64,000 nt of DNA, from NCBI GenBank assembly GCA_963920525.1, contig OY986439.1:42477485-42541484 (forward strand), in the 5' to 3' direction. The translations under genes and the position numbers were made by a program. The notes below the pieces were generated by a model that ran no database searches, had not been told where the DNA came from, and was given only the letters and a program-made list of their open reading frames with translations. Below, piece by piece: positions 22,765 to 37,793 of this stretch (positions are counted from its first letter, which is position 1; each line of letters starts with the position of its first letter). The stretch is from Dichetophora obliterata. Lineage: Eukaryota > Arthropoda > Insecta > Diptera > Sciomyzidae.

Positions 22765-23917
22765 TATGAAAGAAAGTACTGCTTCTCGTGTCTTTCTTAT
22801 CATTGGTGTGCGTCTTCGTTACCCAGAATGTCACAGTAAGTTTGCAATTTGGTCATTAATTGACAAAAAATTTTGCACCTAATTTTAATTATGCAAAATG
22901 TACTCTGAGTGTAAAATTTTGAAGAGTTGGATAAAACCTAAACCTCCAATAAGCCAATAAACCTCCAATAAGTATTTAAAGTTGAACCAGTAAAAATAAA
23001 TCCTTACTAGTTTTTACATAGTTTTATTCTATGACAACAAGAGACTATTTAATGGAAAATCTTTAATTACTTGTGTAAATATACTTAAAAAAAATAATTA
23101 CAAGTTTTTAAGTATATAAACTTAAGTTTATTTAAAATTTTTACAAATAACTGAAAGTTTTTATTTTGCACAGCTATTGGTGCAGTTAAAAAAACCATTT
23201 TAAAATAAAGAAACAAGCTTATTTTCATTATTATATTAATTTAATTAGGCTTCGAAAGAAACTTTAAAAAGTTTTCAAAAAACTTTCACTTGGATGATGA
23301 ATTTTTGACAGTCGGAAAGAGAATTTTTGACATCATTGAGGTAAGTATGATTGTCAAAACTTCATTTAGCCCCAGGGGCTAGAAGAAATTTTGACAACCG
23401 GCACAAGAGAAGATTTTTAAAAACTTGGCTAGTTTTAGGAGCTAAATGGTTTGAAATATTGAAATAAGTATTTATGTTGAATTTGGAAGTTTATTACTTC
23501 TGACATATGCAATGTATTAAGTTAAAGCAAAACTAATGCATTAATTAAACTTTTTGAATATTTATAAATATGGCCGATAAAGAGTTAATACGTATTCAAG
23601 GATGTTTTATGGTTAGCTGATTGATTGTCTGAGTATAAGTCAATATTTTCTTTCGTATTACAATTATTTGAGCTCTAAATTTGGCAGTAAGTGTATTTCG
23701 GGTATGGCAACCTTTAGGTATAGTGCGATTTTTATCCGCGCGCATAGTTTAGGTTTAGGATTTTTAGGTCCAGTTGACAAGAAGACTTTAACACTCATAC
23801 TTATTTTACTTCAGTATATTTTATAAGTGGAGTAAAATCTAAACATATAATTTAAAAACAATTTTTCAATTTATTTCATCTCTAAGCTAATTAGGTAAAA
23901 TACGTACAATTAAAATA

Positions 23918-26976
<3,059 letters not shown>

Positions 26977-27219
26977 GTGCCTTTATTATATTAGTACACT
27001 AAGAACTTAGTTCTTTTAAAGTACAAAGCTTAATGACAAATAGTTTTGAATACAATGATTAATTTATAATTTAATTTAAACTAAGATAAGGAACGAAATA
27101 GTTATATAAATAACAAATAACATTATATTAATACATAAAATAAAGCAGGAAAAAGATTGGAAAAGAAAGATAAAGAAAAAAAAATGGAGATAGAGCGCAA
27201 AGAGAGAACAGACTTTTTG

Positions 27220-30050
27220 CTAAGAAATAGGCGACGAAAAATGCCTTAGAATAGCATGTTTGAAAATCGTTTTTGACTGTATCAATTTTAGTTGACTTGG
27301 TAATGAATTCCATAAATGAACGGCATTAACAAAAAATAGTCTTGTAGAGTTAAGGTAGTTAAAACTTGGTAGAATTAGCGTTTGGCTTCTTTGCGATCGA
27401 CTAAATTGCAGTTTTTCAAACAGATAAAAAGGTGTTTTAAAATGTATTAGTTTATGTAGAAAAATACAATTTCTGATATTTGAATAACTAACCATGTCAT
27501 AACCAAGTATACAATTTTTCAAATCAGCTAAATGATCGAATCTACGTAAGCCATAGACATAACGTGTGACATGATTAAAAGCCATTTGTAATTTAAGTTG
27601 GGACCGCGAGTCTAGTTTACTATACACAAGTTCAGAATAAGTTATGACAGGAACAATGAGCTGAATTACAAGCTTACGTCTTATAGCAATAGGAGTGTAT
27701 TCTGCAGACATTCTAAGATTTCGCAAGATGTAATATACTTTGCGGACTACACTGTTGATGTGATCTGTGCACGTAAGGGAGGCATTTACATGAAACCCAA
27801 GACTTACAACACTATCGACAATTTTTATTGTATTATCATCCATTAACACATCTGGAATGGAGCTAAAGCTTGTTTTTTGTTTAGAGATAGGCAGCACATA
27901 GGACTTAAGAACATTAAGATGGAGACTATTTTTCATAGCCCATAGACTTATACTATGAAGATCTTCATTAAGTTTACAGACTAGATCTTCCATAAGATTT
28001 GTTTGACCAGACAAATAAATTTGAACGTCATCAGCATAGGCGTGCATTGATGAATGGGTGCAGCAGTGAAAAATGTCATTTACAAACATAGAGAAGAGCA
28101 GAGGACCAAGAACCGATCCCTGGGGCACACCGCAGCAAACAGCTTTGTAATAAGAAAAATGTGTGCCAACCTTTACCCTTTGTTTCCTATTTTTCAAATA
28201 GCTACTTAAAAGACGAGTGGCATTGTCACAGAATCCATACATATATTTTAATTTATGACAGAGAAGTTCATGACAAACAGAGTCGAAAGCTTTAGAAAAA
28301 TCAAGAAGACACAATAAAGTTAATTGGCCATCATCATAAAGGGACCTTATGTCATCCAAAACTTTAATCGTTGCAGTAGAGCAACTATGACCAGCACGAA
28401 AACCTGATTGGTATGGAGACAAAAGATTTTTTTGACTTAGAAAAGACGATATTTGGTTTGCCATAAGAGATTCACACACTTTGGATAGTGAAGACAAGAT
28501 GCTTATAGGCCTGAAATCTTTTGGCTCGCAAGCTCCAGTTTTCTTTGCTACCGGCGTTACAACAGCAGATTTCCACAAACAAGGAAAATATGATGTGGTG
28601 AAACTATGATTTATAATATGGGTTAGGGAGCTAAGAACATGGGGTAAAATAATATTTACAAATTTAAGATTTATGCCATCTTCACCAACTGTGTTCGATT
28701 TAATTTTTAAAACAGCTTTTGCTACTTCATATTCCGTTACCGTTGAAAACTGAAATGTTTGCGCAACAGGAGAATCTGGAATATTAAAAGAGTTAGGAGT
28801 GTTATTTTGATTTTCATTGAAGCTGGATAGAAAATATTCATTGAGAGAGTCAGGATGAATTTGGCAGTTAAGTGTCTGCTTATCAACAATGCAGAAATTT
28901 TTTAAATTATTCCATTATACCTTAGGTGGAAGAGATGTATTTAATTTAAAAGAGCAATATTTTATTTTAGATTGCCTTATTATAGCAATGGAAGAATTCC
29001 TTGCACACCTATAATTTCCCATTTCTCAGGTGTAGGGTTCTTTCTCCATATCGAGCGCAACTTATTACGTTTTTTTATGGCAATCTGCACACGATTGGTA
29101 AACCAGGGACACAAATTATTTCTAACAGTAACAGTTTTTAACGGAACATGATTAACAAAAAGTTCATTTAATGTACTTGTAAATAAAGCTACTTTGTCTT
29201 CAATATTAGGACAAAACCACACATCATTCCACGGTATTAAAGACAAGTCACATAAAAGAGACTGTGAATCAATCGACTTAAAATCACGATACGAAAATAT
29301 ATTTGACGTAGCAGAACGAGAAAGATTAATGTCAAGTGTACAAAAAATTAAATCATGGTCCGATAAAAAGTAAAATTGGTCAAACAATAAAACAGTTGAG
29401 ATGTCAGATACAATAAAATAATCAAGGAGACTAGGACTGTCATTAGACGAAAAACGCGTAGGCACAGTATCATTTAAAACAGAGAGACCAACAGATGCAA
29501 TATTGTCATATATAGAACGTGTTGAGATGTCATTACATACAAGATTAACATTAAAGTCACCACATATAACAAAATAATTAAAATCTATTGAATGATCTGA
29601 CAATTCTGAAAAATAGGAGTCCAAGCTATTGCACTTATTCGGATTGTATACACAGGACAAAAATACATTCACACTATTGTCAGCTATACATATACTCAGA
29701 TACTCGATAGGACTAGCATTATTAGATTTATTTATGACTTTGGCCTTTAAGTTACATCGGCAGTATATTGCAACCCCGCCTCCCCTCCTACCGGGCCTAT
29801 CGTTTCTAAAGATAGTATAATTTTTAATGTTATAAACAGAATCTAACACATCACAACAAAAGCAAGTTTCAGATACACAAATAACATCAACAGACGAATC
29901 CCCGAAAATATACTTAACATAGTCCATTTTTACTGAATTTAAGCTCCTAGCGTTAAAATGAACAACCTTCAAGCCAGGTTGTTTTTGACACAATTCATCC
30001 ACAAGAATCTTATTATTAACACTGTTAAAATTATTACTCAAACGTGACAT
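27220..30050 (-). pseudogene. LINE ORF2 (endonuclease-reverse transcriptase), two lesions
   Basis: The first ATG (30050-30048) opens MSRLSNNFNS. The AP-type endonuclease follows, with HFNARSLNS, the glutamate motif VSETCF, RRGGGVAIY, CGDFNVNL and FLSDHDLIF, so all its key motifs are present. RT motifs follow: WKSAVVTPVAKK, RPISILSSLSKVCE, LLDFSKAFDSV, GVPQGSVLGPLL and the catalytic YADD (in HAYADDVQIYL). The C-terminal thumb ends with HLWNSLPSQLK. Two lesions break it: a one-base frameshift near 29005 and an in-frame TAA at 28915-28917, in the linker between endonuclease and RT. It would otherwise be a near-complete target-primed reverse transcription enzyme. So few lesions suggest a fairly recent insertion. 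No RNase H domain is seen. Confidence 0.9.
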
Positions 30051-30286
30051 AACAATACAGATATAAAAAGTAAATATACATATCAAACACGATTCCAACA
30101 CATTGACACGCAAAACAATCAACAAAAAGCCAGTAAAAATTAGAGGAAGTAAAAAGATTAAGAAAATAAAGATTAAAATAGAAGAAATTATAGAAGTTAA
30201 GAAGAAACAGTAAATTTAAGATAATAATAATTAATATAATAATTATAAATATATTATTTGTATTTTGTGTCTGTTGGCAACCCTTA

Positions 30287-30544
30287 TTAGTCACGAAAGC
30301 ACTCAATTTCTTCCTCAGGCTCACTCGAACAGATGTTATTGAGCTCATCAACATCTTCTACCATTATGCTTTCGCTACTTTCATACCTTTTAACAACAAT
30401 CATGCCTCTCCTTACGTAGACAGAGCGTAATTTTCTATCACGCTTCATCTTGACAGCAGTTTGTAGCAATTTACGGCAGCGCTTTGTGATGCTTTCGTTA
30501 AGAAAGCAGCTGGAGGTTGACTCAATGCCGACATCGTTGAGCAT
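30287..30544 (-). pseudogene. LINE ORF1 C-terminal fragment (FP25K-like end)
   Basis: The 85 codons contain FLNESITKRCRKLLQTAVKM followed by VYVRRGMIVVKR. This resembles the conserved C-terminal segment of many insect LINE ORF1 proteins that is related to baculovirus FP25K, where it follows a coiled coil. ORF1 proteins bind RNA and package the element. The fragment stops at 30287 about 240 bases before ORF2. The coiled coil and N-terminus are missing because the element is truncated near 30546. The acidic ending SSEPEEEIECFRD is intact. Confidence 0.6.
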
Positions 30545-32704
30545 AATTCATATTCATAATCATGAATAAAAATTGTTATTTTTTTAAAAAAAATTTTAAT
30601 GTTTACACAAGTTTTGTTTTATAAGTTATTTTCCTTAAAACAGTTACATTCTTTACAGCTCATAATATAATCTTGTAAATCTAATCATAATAAAAAATAA
30701 GTAATAGAAAACTTGGCAGTCAAATGCGTCTTAAAAAACTCGTTCATTCGATGAGAAGTTGTCAAAATTTCTAGCAATTAAAAATGACAATTGAATTACA
30801 ACAGATAGAAATTTTCTTCAACTCAACATTTTCTTCCTATTTTCATTCAACACTTTTTTCCTGAAAGTTAAAAGTTTCCAAATGGCACACAGCCATAACT
30901 AAATAAATTTTTTTGACATTAGAATCGCTAAAACAACGCTTCCTGTGGCGAGTAGTAGAAGCAGCATTTATAACTAGGCGATTTGAAACTCAGAATCGCA
31001 TTTTAGCGAAATCGCTAAGGAACTGATCGAAGCCTTTTTTAAGCATTTTAAACTGTTAAACGGCCTCTGAACTGTTTAATTTTGAATTGTTAAATATATT
31101 ATATAATACATATTTAATCATAGCTTTTATATCAATAGTCTTTCTCACATTAAGTAATTATTTTGTTTGCATTTTTAATGTTGCTTAAACTTGCTGCATA
31201 TTATTTTCTTACTCGTAATTAATTAATTTAGTTTCTAGTTTTTAATCAAGGTTAACTTAAGTAAGCCCAAGTGTAATCTATTTTTTTTGTGGCATTCAAA
31301 AGACTTGTTCTTATATGCCAACATATTTTCTCAATAAATGAAAAATTAAATGAAAAATTAAATAATCGATATAAGAAAAAATAGTTATATTTTTAACAGC
31401 AAATATTACTTTTGTTTACAAAAACAAAACACGTGCCTGTGTTATTTAAAATAGTTTTAATACAGAGAAATACTGCAATAGACTGGGGTATTGTGGACCG
31501 CATTTTTATTTTGGCTAAAAACTCGCAACAAAGTTTGAATTTCTAGTGCTAGAAATAACCTAGCTTGGGTCGCATTACATCAGCCAAATTGTAGTAAATT
31601 ATAAGTACAAGTTATTGGCGTTGGCGTTTTCTTGCTGAATAACGGACCACTTGTAATTGATTCAAAATGACAAATTCTTTATTATTAAAGATAAACTAAG
31701 TAGAACGCAGTAAAAAATGGCAATGTAAATCACTCCAAAACATAATGTTCATTATGTTCAATTTTGGTGGTGGCGTTTTAAAAAAATATGCGGTAAATTT
31801 TCATTATATATTTATTAAAAAAGAAAAAACTATAAGATACTGAAGAAAAACTGATGTTGAGTTGAAATTTTACATGAAAAAATACTTATATGCATCAAAT
31901 ACACGAAGTTAGCTTGTCAAAAGGTCGATTATTCCTCAAACTCTCTTTGTTGGCTCAATATGGCAGCACAATGAGTAACAATATGCAAACTTCATGCAAA
32001 ATTTTTATCTCTGTCGAAGGCTTACGGTTCCCTGATCATTATGTACATATTCACCTGAGTTGTTTTCGAAAAATGTCGTAAAATTAAACGAAGCACAAAG
32101 TAAAAAAATAATTTTCGAAGTATCACATTTTTGTAATCGAAGCGAGGTAACAGTGCGTGTACCTAAGTCGAGAACTAAAAGGGAAAACTACCTTAACATG
32201 AGGCGAACTGATGGCAGTTTTTTGCAGCTGTCAACCACTACTAAGGAAAAAATATTCCTCTCTACATTATTTACACTTCTTTTTATTTTTACTTTTGAAT
32301 CCAGAAAGCATTTTTTAAAATAAACAATTTATTTCGAATATGTAAAATTAATGTGCATTTTGCTAATAAATTATTAACAAGCTTGTTATTACTACGATCA
32401 ACGCTGTGAAGAGAGGCATGATAGTAGCGTTATTCAAATGACAGGGAAAAAGGAAAATTAAAGTGGTTCAATTTAAACGCACGTTGACTTAAAGGCGTTT
32501 CATTTATGACATACGTTTCGTTTGAGATTTCGTTTAAAGATTTTTTTTAAGCGTAGCAACTTTTTGCCGAAGCATTAAATAACAAGAAAAATAAATAACC
32601 GAAGAAAAAGACTTGTATTTGAATATCTAGTACGGTTTTTTTTTTTATTTATAGTGAATCTTCTTGTTACCTATTTCTTAACTTATTTTTAATATGTTCT
32701 CCAC

Positions 32705-32753
32705 GGCGTATGATGAACATCGGCTCGGCTTTTAAAACCATCACTCATACGCC
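32705..32753 (+). other. Short hairpin with C-box-like motif, copy 1
   Basis: A perfect terminal stem, GGCGTATGA at 32705-32713, pairs with TCATACGCC at 32745-32753. ATGATGA, matching the box C consensus of C/D snoRNAs, begins at 32710. The expected D box CTGA before the closing stem is absent (CTCA instead) and the 49-nt length is short. It is therefore called only as a hairpin. Confidence 0.4.
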
Positions 32754-33012
32754 CCGATAACTAAGATTTCCTAGCAAAAAACTATCATTTATCAAAATGT
32801 ATAGTTTTTGGTATTTTTTATCGCCTTTTGCAACATATAAAAACTACAAAATTGGTATTTTTTCGAAAAATATATACATTTTTATATATGCAATTTCTCT
32901 GAGATGAAAACCTGATGATTACACATTTAGATTTGGGGTGAAACTACCACAAACCAATCGATCAAGGAAGAATGTGTGCAAAACCTTTTTCTCTTCTAAT
33001 ACTATTCCCCAC

Positions 33013-33063
33013 GGCGTATGATGAACATTTATTTGACTGTTAATTAAATGTCACTCATACGCC
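33013..33063 (+). other. Short hairpin with C-box-like motif, copy 2
   Basis: It has the same closing stem and ATGATGA motif as the hairpin 308 bases upstream, and a shared flank (TTC, one or two further bases, CACGGCGTATGATGAACAT). Here the pairing continues inward (ACATTTATTT against AATTAAATGT), giving about 22 paired positions with three mismatches next to the closing stem and one further in, around a seven-base loop. It could be a hairpin RNA or a short foldback repeat. Confidence 0.4.
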
Positions 33064-34390
33064 CATTACTTCAGTAACATTAACTGAAGTTATTTGTTGC
33101 TTTTACTATTACATACACTCAAAATACAAGAAAAGAAATAAATTGTAAGCAACAACAATACATACCTTTTTATCAATAACTTTTACACAAAGTATTCAAT
33201 AGCGGGCAGCAAAAAAAAACAAAAATTCTTCTATTACAATGCCTTGGCAACACTTTAAGACTTGACTCTAAGAAACAGGCAAAAAGTGACCATATGACGA
33301 AGCAGCTGAAAGGCAGGTAATTGAATTCAATTGTTGTTGTTTTTTTGTAGTTGTTTTTTCTCTTTTGTTTATTTATGCTTGCTCAAACGAATACGATTCC
33401 AATTGTTTCTTAAAATTGCACAAAAGAAAAATTTTTTGAAATTTTTTGCTATGTGGACGTTCGATAAGTTCGAAAAGTAATTGAATTGTTTCCGATTATT
33501 TACAGATTTGGCATATAACAGGCTGGCTCAAATAAGAGCACTTTGCCAAACAATGACTTCTTAAAATAAATGCTCTTGTTTTTGTCTTTGCATAAATGTT
33601 AAATTACACATTAAATTTATATATTGATAAATTATTTGGTTAAATTTTTGAAATATTTTTTCTTCTTTAATTGACATGCACATTGAAGAAAATTAAAATA
33701 AAAGCACTTTCATTTGCCACAAAATAAGAACTATATGGCATTACACACATACACACGCTGCCTAAATTTTCAAACAATAATAATGCGAATGACTAGTATG
33801 GCGAGAAGGGCACGTATAACTAGAATTTTGTTAATATTGAATAATATTAATATTGAATTGAAAGACATTCAAATTGAACAAACGAAAAAATGGACCTATG
33901 TGAATGATACAAAATTAAACAAGTTTCTACTAACGACAAATGCGCTCGAATGCTCGAAATCAACTGAGCCAAGAATGCACGATTGACACACATTTTGTAC
34001 TCCAAGTGGGTGGGGAAATTTGTTGGGCAAAAAAATAAATTTCCCATAATATTAATGTGAAAATAGAACAATAAGAAGTTGGCCGGAAATTTCCCAAAAC
34101 AAACCTTACTGACAACGTGCACAGCCGTGTTTTATTTGTTTTGTAAACAAACTAGCTACTATATAAATATGGCACATGCGCAGTCTAGAACATAGTTAAA
34201 TAGAGTTGCCAGACAGCAAAAAAAATTCCAAAAACCTTGCATTTATTATGCCATTTCACAATTCTAATTCTTTAACTAAAAAAAGTCAGTGGGTGACATT
34301 TTCCTAATCTGAAGAGCTCTACAGAAACATAGCTAGTATTCATCATTTATCATGTGTAACTGGAACTAATCGGTTTTTTTTTTTGTGATT

Positions 34391-34660
34391 CTTGGCTGTC
34401 TCGATAGCTCAAGTGGTAGCGCTCGTGTCTACAGGCCAGTGGTCCCAGGATCGAATTTCAGTCAATCCATAAACGTACGCTTTTATCTTTCTCTTTTCTT
34501 TACACTATTCTATTCAATTGAAATGAATATTTATAAATTTTTACGAAACTTCAAAAGTTTTATTTTTGTTATAGATTTTTAGATTAGTAGTCTTTTTCTA
34601 AGGATCGATTGCTTAGAATTTATATTAGCTGTGCGGTTAAGGCATAACACTTGCTTCCAA
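34391..34660 (+). repeat. SINE-like segment with tRNA-like head
   Basis: An A-box-like TAGCTCAAGTGG near 34406 and a B-box-like GGATCGAATTT near 34447 are spaced as in a tRNA, but the arms do not fold well. About 190 bases later GGTTAAGGCATAACACT occurs near 34638. The same order, tRNA-like head then GGTTAAGGCATAACACT, is found on the minus strand at 53400-53180. That makes a shared tRNA-derived SINE family likely. It is not a functional tRNA gene. Confidence 0.45.
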
Positions 34661-34693
34661 TGCAATTTCACCATTTCTACACCTTTCCGTCAT

Positions 34694-34915
34694 GCAAGAA
34701 AAAACATCAGAAAACCGCACAGTGATTCGTCCTATAAAAAGCAATCAAAAATGTTTAATAGCTATCGTTTTGAAGGTTAACATGTTCTAAAAAAGATAAG
34801 AAAAGCAAGAAAAAACATCAGAAAACCGCACAGTGATTCGTCCTATAAAAAACAATCAAAAATGTTTAATAGCTATCGTTTTGAAGGTTAACATGTTCTA
34901 AAAAAGATCATCTTA
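34694..34915. repeat. 111-bp tandem duplication
   Basis: Two nearly identical copies start at GCAAGAAAAAAC (34694 and 34805), with a single base difference seen (AAAAGC against AAAAAC). There is no coding frame. It looks like a recent local duplication. Confidence 0.85.
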
Positions 34916-35472
34916 ACATTTTGTTTTAAACGTAAATTGAATGTTTGTCTTTAGGACAAATCCACTGCGTTGCAAATCAGTAATTAAAATGAGCTTGTGG
35001 AAGCTTTACGCAGAAACAACGCAGTGATTTGAAAAAATTGTCCTAAAACGATTCGCTCTAATGTTTGATTTGCCTTAAAACTAAAACCAAAAAATTGCAT
35101 GCATAAACTTTTAAATTATTAAAATAGATTTTCTTTAGCGTTAGGTACCCAGGACTTTAGTCAAAAAATATAGTTTTTAGTAAATTGAAATTTAAGATTA
35201 TTTTATTAATTGCAAATCCGGGTGAAGTATTTTATAAAAAGCAATGATGCAATATTTTCATATAAATAAAGATGAATAGATATATTAAAAAAATTTGATG
35301 TATTTAGTTACTATTCACTGAGTTTTGGAGTACTAAAGACAATTTGAAAAACACATTTTTTTAAAATTTTAATATGCAAAAAGTCTTAAGTCAAAAAATT
35401 TAACAAATCGCACGTAAAAAAACATTAAAAATTATTTTTTTTTATTGTTTGTAACAACTTCGAACAATGGAA

Positions 35473-35680
35473 CATTAGGTTAGGTTAGGTTAGGTTAAGG
35501 TGGCGGCAGGTCTTAAGACCAGCCTACTTAGACCATTATTGGTCCGTTGTGATACCACAGAATGGAAGAAGGGAGTAATCAAGTGAAACTTTTGTGTAGG
35601 ATGTTCTTAATGTGCCGGAAGCTGTAGAAACATGTGATATTAAATCTTAAGCAAGTGTTATGCCTTGCCCTCAGTCATAT
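35473..35680 (+). repeat. TTAGG-headed interspersed repeat
   Basis: Four TTAGG units at 35475-35496 lead into AAGGTGGCGGCAGG, and further on come CCATTATTGG and GATACCACAG. Repeats of this make-up, a GGTTA run followed by TTGTGATACCACAG, are familiar as dispersed elements in higher flies. The segment ends near CAAGTGTTATGCCTT, inverse to the motif found in the SINE-like segments. Confidence 0.5.
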
Positions 35681-36149
35681 CAAGTTACTAAACGTTCCTC
35701 TCCACAAACTTTTCCTACCACCACCAATTACAACTATTCGTCGTAAATTGACGCGTTTTAAATTACTTTGATTAGAAATAAGAAAATTTCTTTATCTATA
35801 TCTTCTTTGCAGTTAGTAATCAAATTAAGATCAAAATCATGGAATATAGGTGGTATCAAACATAAAATTGAGCAAAATTTCTTTTTTTCTCCACAGATAT
35901 TCATTGTATTTTGCCCTTAGTTCAATATTTTTGAAATTAAAATTTTTTCCTTTTCTCAAAAACTTACAATTTTGAACTCCTCGCATTGATTTAATGAATT
36001 TTTATACCTAACTAATCCTTTTTATTTATATTGCAGTCACTGTACTGATTGCCAAGAGAACTTCTTGTTGCTGTTTTTTTTTTTTCTAGACACCAAAATA
36101 TTTTTTAACAATGCAGAAAAATAGAAAAATTCATGCTATTGCATTTCAT

Positions 36150-36442
36150 GAACTTAGAACTTCATTTTGCTCGGTTTTCTTACTAATTCATACCAGTTCT
36201 TAGGGTGATAAATAGGTGTTCTCATTTTTTTTTTCTTTGCTATCATCGAATGATCAACATCGCATTCCATATGCGTACGCCCGGCCACTAGGAATTTATG
36301 GTTTATTTTTAAATTATGGAATTTTATTTTAGTTAATAAAAATATTGCCGCAATGTGGCTATTCTTGTTTTGCCCTCCACATGTATCCGAGTAAAATGTC
36401 ACTTCAGACACGTCTTCCGGTAGGTTTTTGACGTAGAATTAC
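36150..36442 (-). pseudogene. C-terminal fragment of a YSDTCGGQN-motif repeat-family protein
   Basis: Minus-strand reading gives NLPEDVSEVTFYSDTCGGQN and, further on, KFLVAGRTHMECDVDHS. A Tyr-Ser-Asp-x-Cys-x-Gly-Gln-Asn motif followed by H-x-M-E-C-D-x-D-H is the signature of a large family of repetitive insect proteins (annotated as DUF7869-like), probably with a nuclease-type fold. The codons continue the decayed frame that ends near 39500 on the same strand. The coding part stops at 36154, shorter than full family members. It looks like part of a transposon-borne gene. No function is proposed beyond that. Confidence 0.6.
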
Positions 36443-36958
36443 TTCTTACAGCGCGGTTTGTATGGGGGTCACTTTCACGAATTTTTTCAAAGTGATATTT
36501 GACACTTTGGGGTATACCTACAGCCTTTAATGTTCATTGTACAAAGAAAAAAAAAATGCCAAAATATCAGTTTTAGTGGAAATAAAATGAATATCTAATA
36601 AAATAGCAAAATCTAAGAAGATGAAAAATTCATATATTCGTATTAGAAATGCACAAGCTGCTTCAGTAGCTGCTTATGTTGTTTTTATGGTTGTTGTTGT
36701 TGTTGTGTGTGTTCGTTTGGTTCATAATCATGTCGTTCCTTGTTGTGCTGCTTTTGTTCTTGTTGTTGTTGTTTTTATTAATATGTATGTAAAATATACA
36801 TTTATAAATCCACATCAGTTGCTAAAATTTTATTTCGTTTCCCAGATAACCAATCGGTTCGGTTGAAAACGGTGTGCACTTCTAAAAGCACTGAAGCGGA
36901 CAGTTTCGTTGTCAGCAAACTATGCATTGTATGTTTCATATAAGCGTACCATTTATTA

Positions 36959-37340
36959 AGTTTTATATTAATGTTTATTTTATATGATTTAAATACAAAT
37001 TCTAAATGTTTGATAGTTTAAATCATACTTGATTTTAAATACAAATTCTAGTTGTTTGATACTTTAAAATCGTTTATTGAGCTCAAGGTCAGGTTAGAAG
37101 AATAAATTGCTCTAACGAATTTTTTTCAAAGAAACAACAACAACAAAAATTTCAATATCAAAAGGAAAACATCACTAGCTGATTAATTAGTTAGCTGATT
37201 AGTTAACTAGTTAGAGCAATTAATTGTTCTAACCTGACCTAAAGCTCAATATACGATTTTAAACTATCAAATAATTAGAATTTGTATTTAAGTCATAGAA
37301 AATAAACATAATAAATAACAAGGTCATATAAAAAACTTTA
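36959..37340. mobile_element. Foldback MITE of about 380 bp
   Basis: Long inverted arms carry AAATACAAATTCT (near 36990 and again near 37038), GAGCTCAAGGTCAGG near 37079 and TTGCTCTAAC near 37107. They are mirrored from GTTAGAGCAATT (37209) to AGAATTTGTATTTAA (37290). The left arm contains a 41-bp tandem duplication absent on the right. An AAC-rich loop and a TAGCTGATTAATTAG block lie between. The GAGCT...AGGTCA arms and AAC run resemble the layout of the 577-bp foldback family, so the two may be distant relatives. Confidence 0.65.
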
Positions 37341-37793
37341 AGTTATATATTAATTTTATTTGTTGTTAAACAATTGTAACCTTTTTTGAAATGGTTTTTA
37401 TTAAGTTGCAACAATAAACTAAACAATAAACGGCAACTCAACTGCACTACCTTGATTTCAATACAAGATTCAATGTATATTTCAGAGTTTTTTGGCGAAC
37501 AGGTGAAAAAGAGAGGGGAAAAAAGCATAGAACAAACGACGCATCAAGCGAATATGACATAAATTTCAATTCGATTCTTGATAAATATAAAAAAGGACTT
37601 TACAATTATATAGATAACTGTTTAAAGGTACAAACGCATGGCGTTTTCATACCAGCAAATCAGACGCTGCCGTTTTAAGTATCGTTTAGCTGAAACAGTG
37701 ACATTCATGGGTTGTTGGGTTGTAATACAATAGAGAATACAGATGCATGTAGCTAGAGAGTATGTGGCTACAAAAAAATGTACTACTACTAGC

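Larger units (their letters stand above)
22261..23917. other. Non-coding stretch with two adjacent MITEs
   Basis: Apart from the two small elements at 22517-22600 and 22603-22764, no coding or structural feature is recognised. The sequence is AT-rich and leads directly into the ATT array. Confidence 0.4.
26977..30546 (-). mobile_element. Jockey/CR1-group LINE, 5'-truncated, with (TAA)n tail
   Basis: In minus-strand order the copy holds the last part of ORF1 (30544-30287), a spacer of about 240 bases, ORF2 with endonuclease and reverse transcriptase (about 30050-27220), roughly 240 bases of 3' untranslated sequence, and the TAA tail expanded into the ATT array. It begins inside ORF1, as usual for incomplete reverse transcription. 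No target-site duplication could be confirmed because the 3' boundary lies in the microsatellite. A diverged relative is the RT pseudogene at 15-22 kb. Confidence 0.85.
30547..36149. other. Long gene-free stretch with small structured repeats
   Basis: No host gene is supported. Short open frames at 31890-32323 and 33714-33986 have no recognisable domain and no splice context. Distinct items inside are listed separately: two related short hairpins (32705 and 33013), a tRNA-headed SINE-like segment (34391), a 111-bp tandem duplication (34694) and a TTAGG-headed repeat (35473). Confidence 0.45.

Noticed and set aside
31890..32323. Two overlapping plus-strand frames as a small gene
   Set aside because: No domain, no splice context and no codon signal distinguishable from background.
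35475..35496. Telomere or telomeric fusion
   Set aside because: Only four TTAGG units, followed directly by a dispersed repeat module.
36621..36866. Plus-strand open frame rich in Val
   Set aside because: It arises from a GTT-repeat patch and has no domain.
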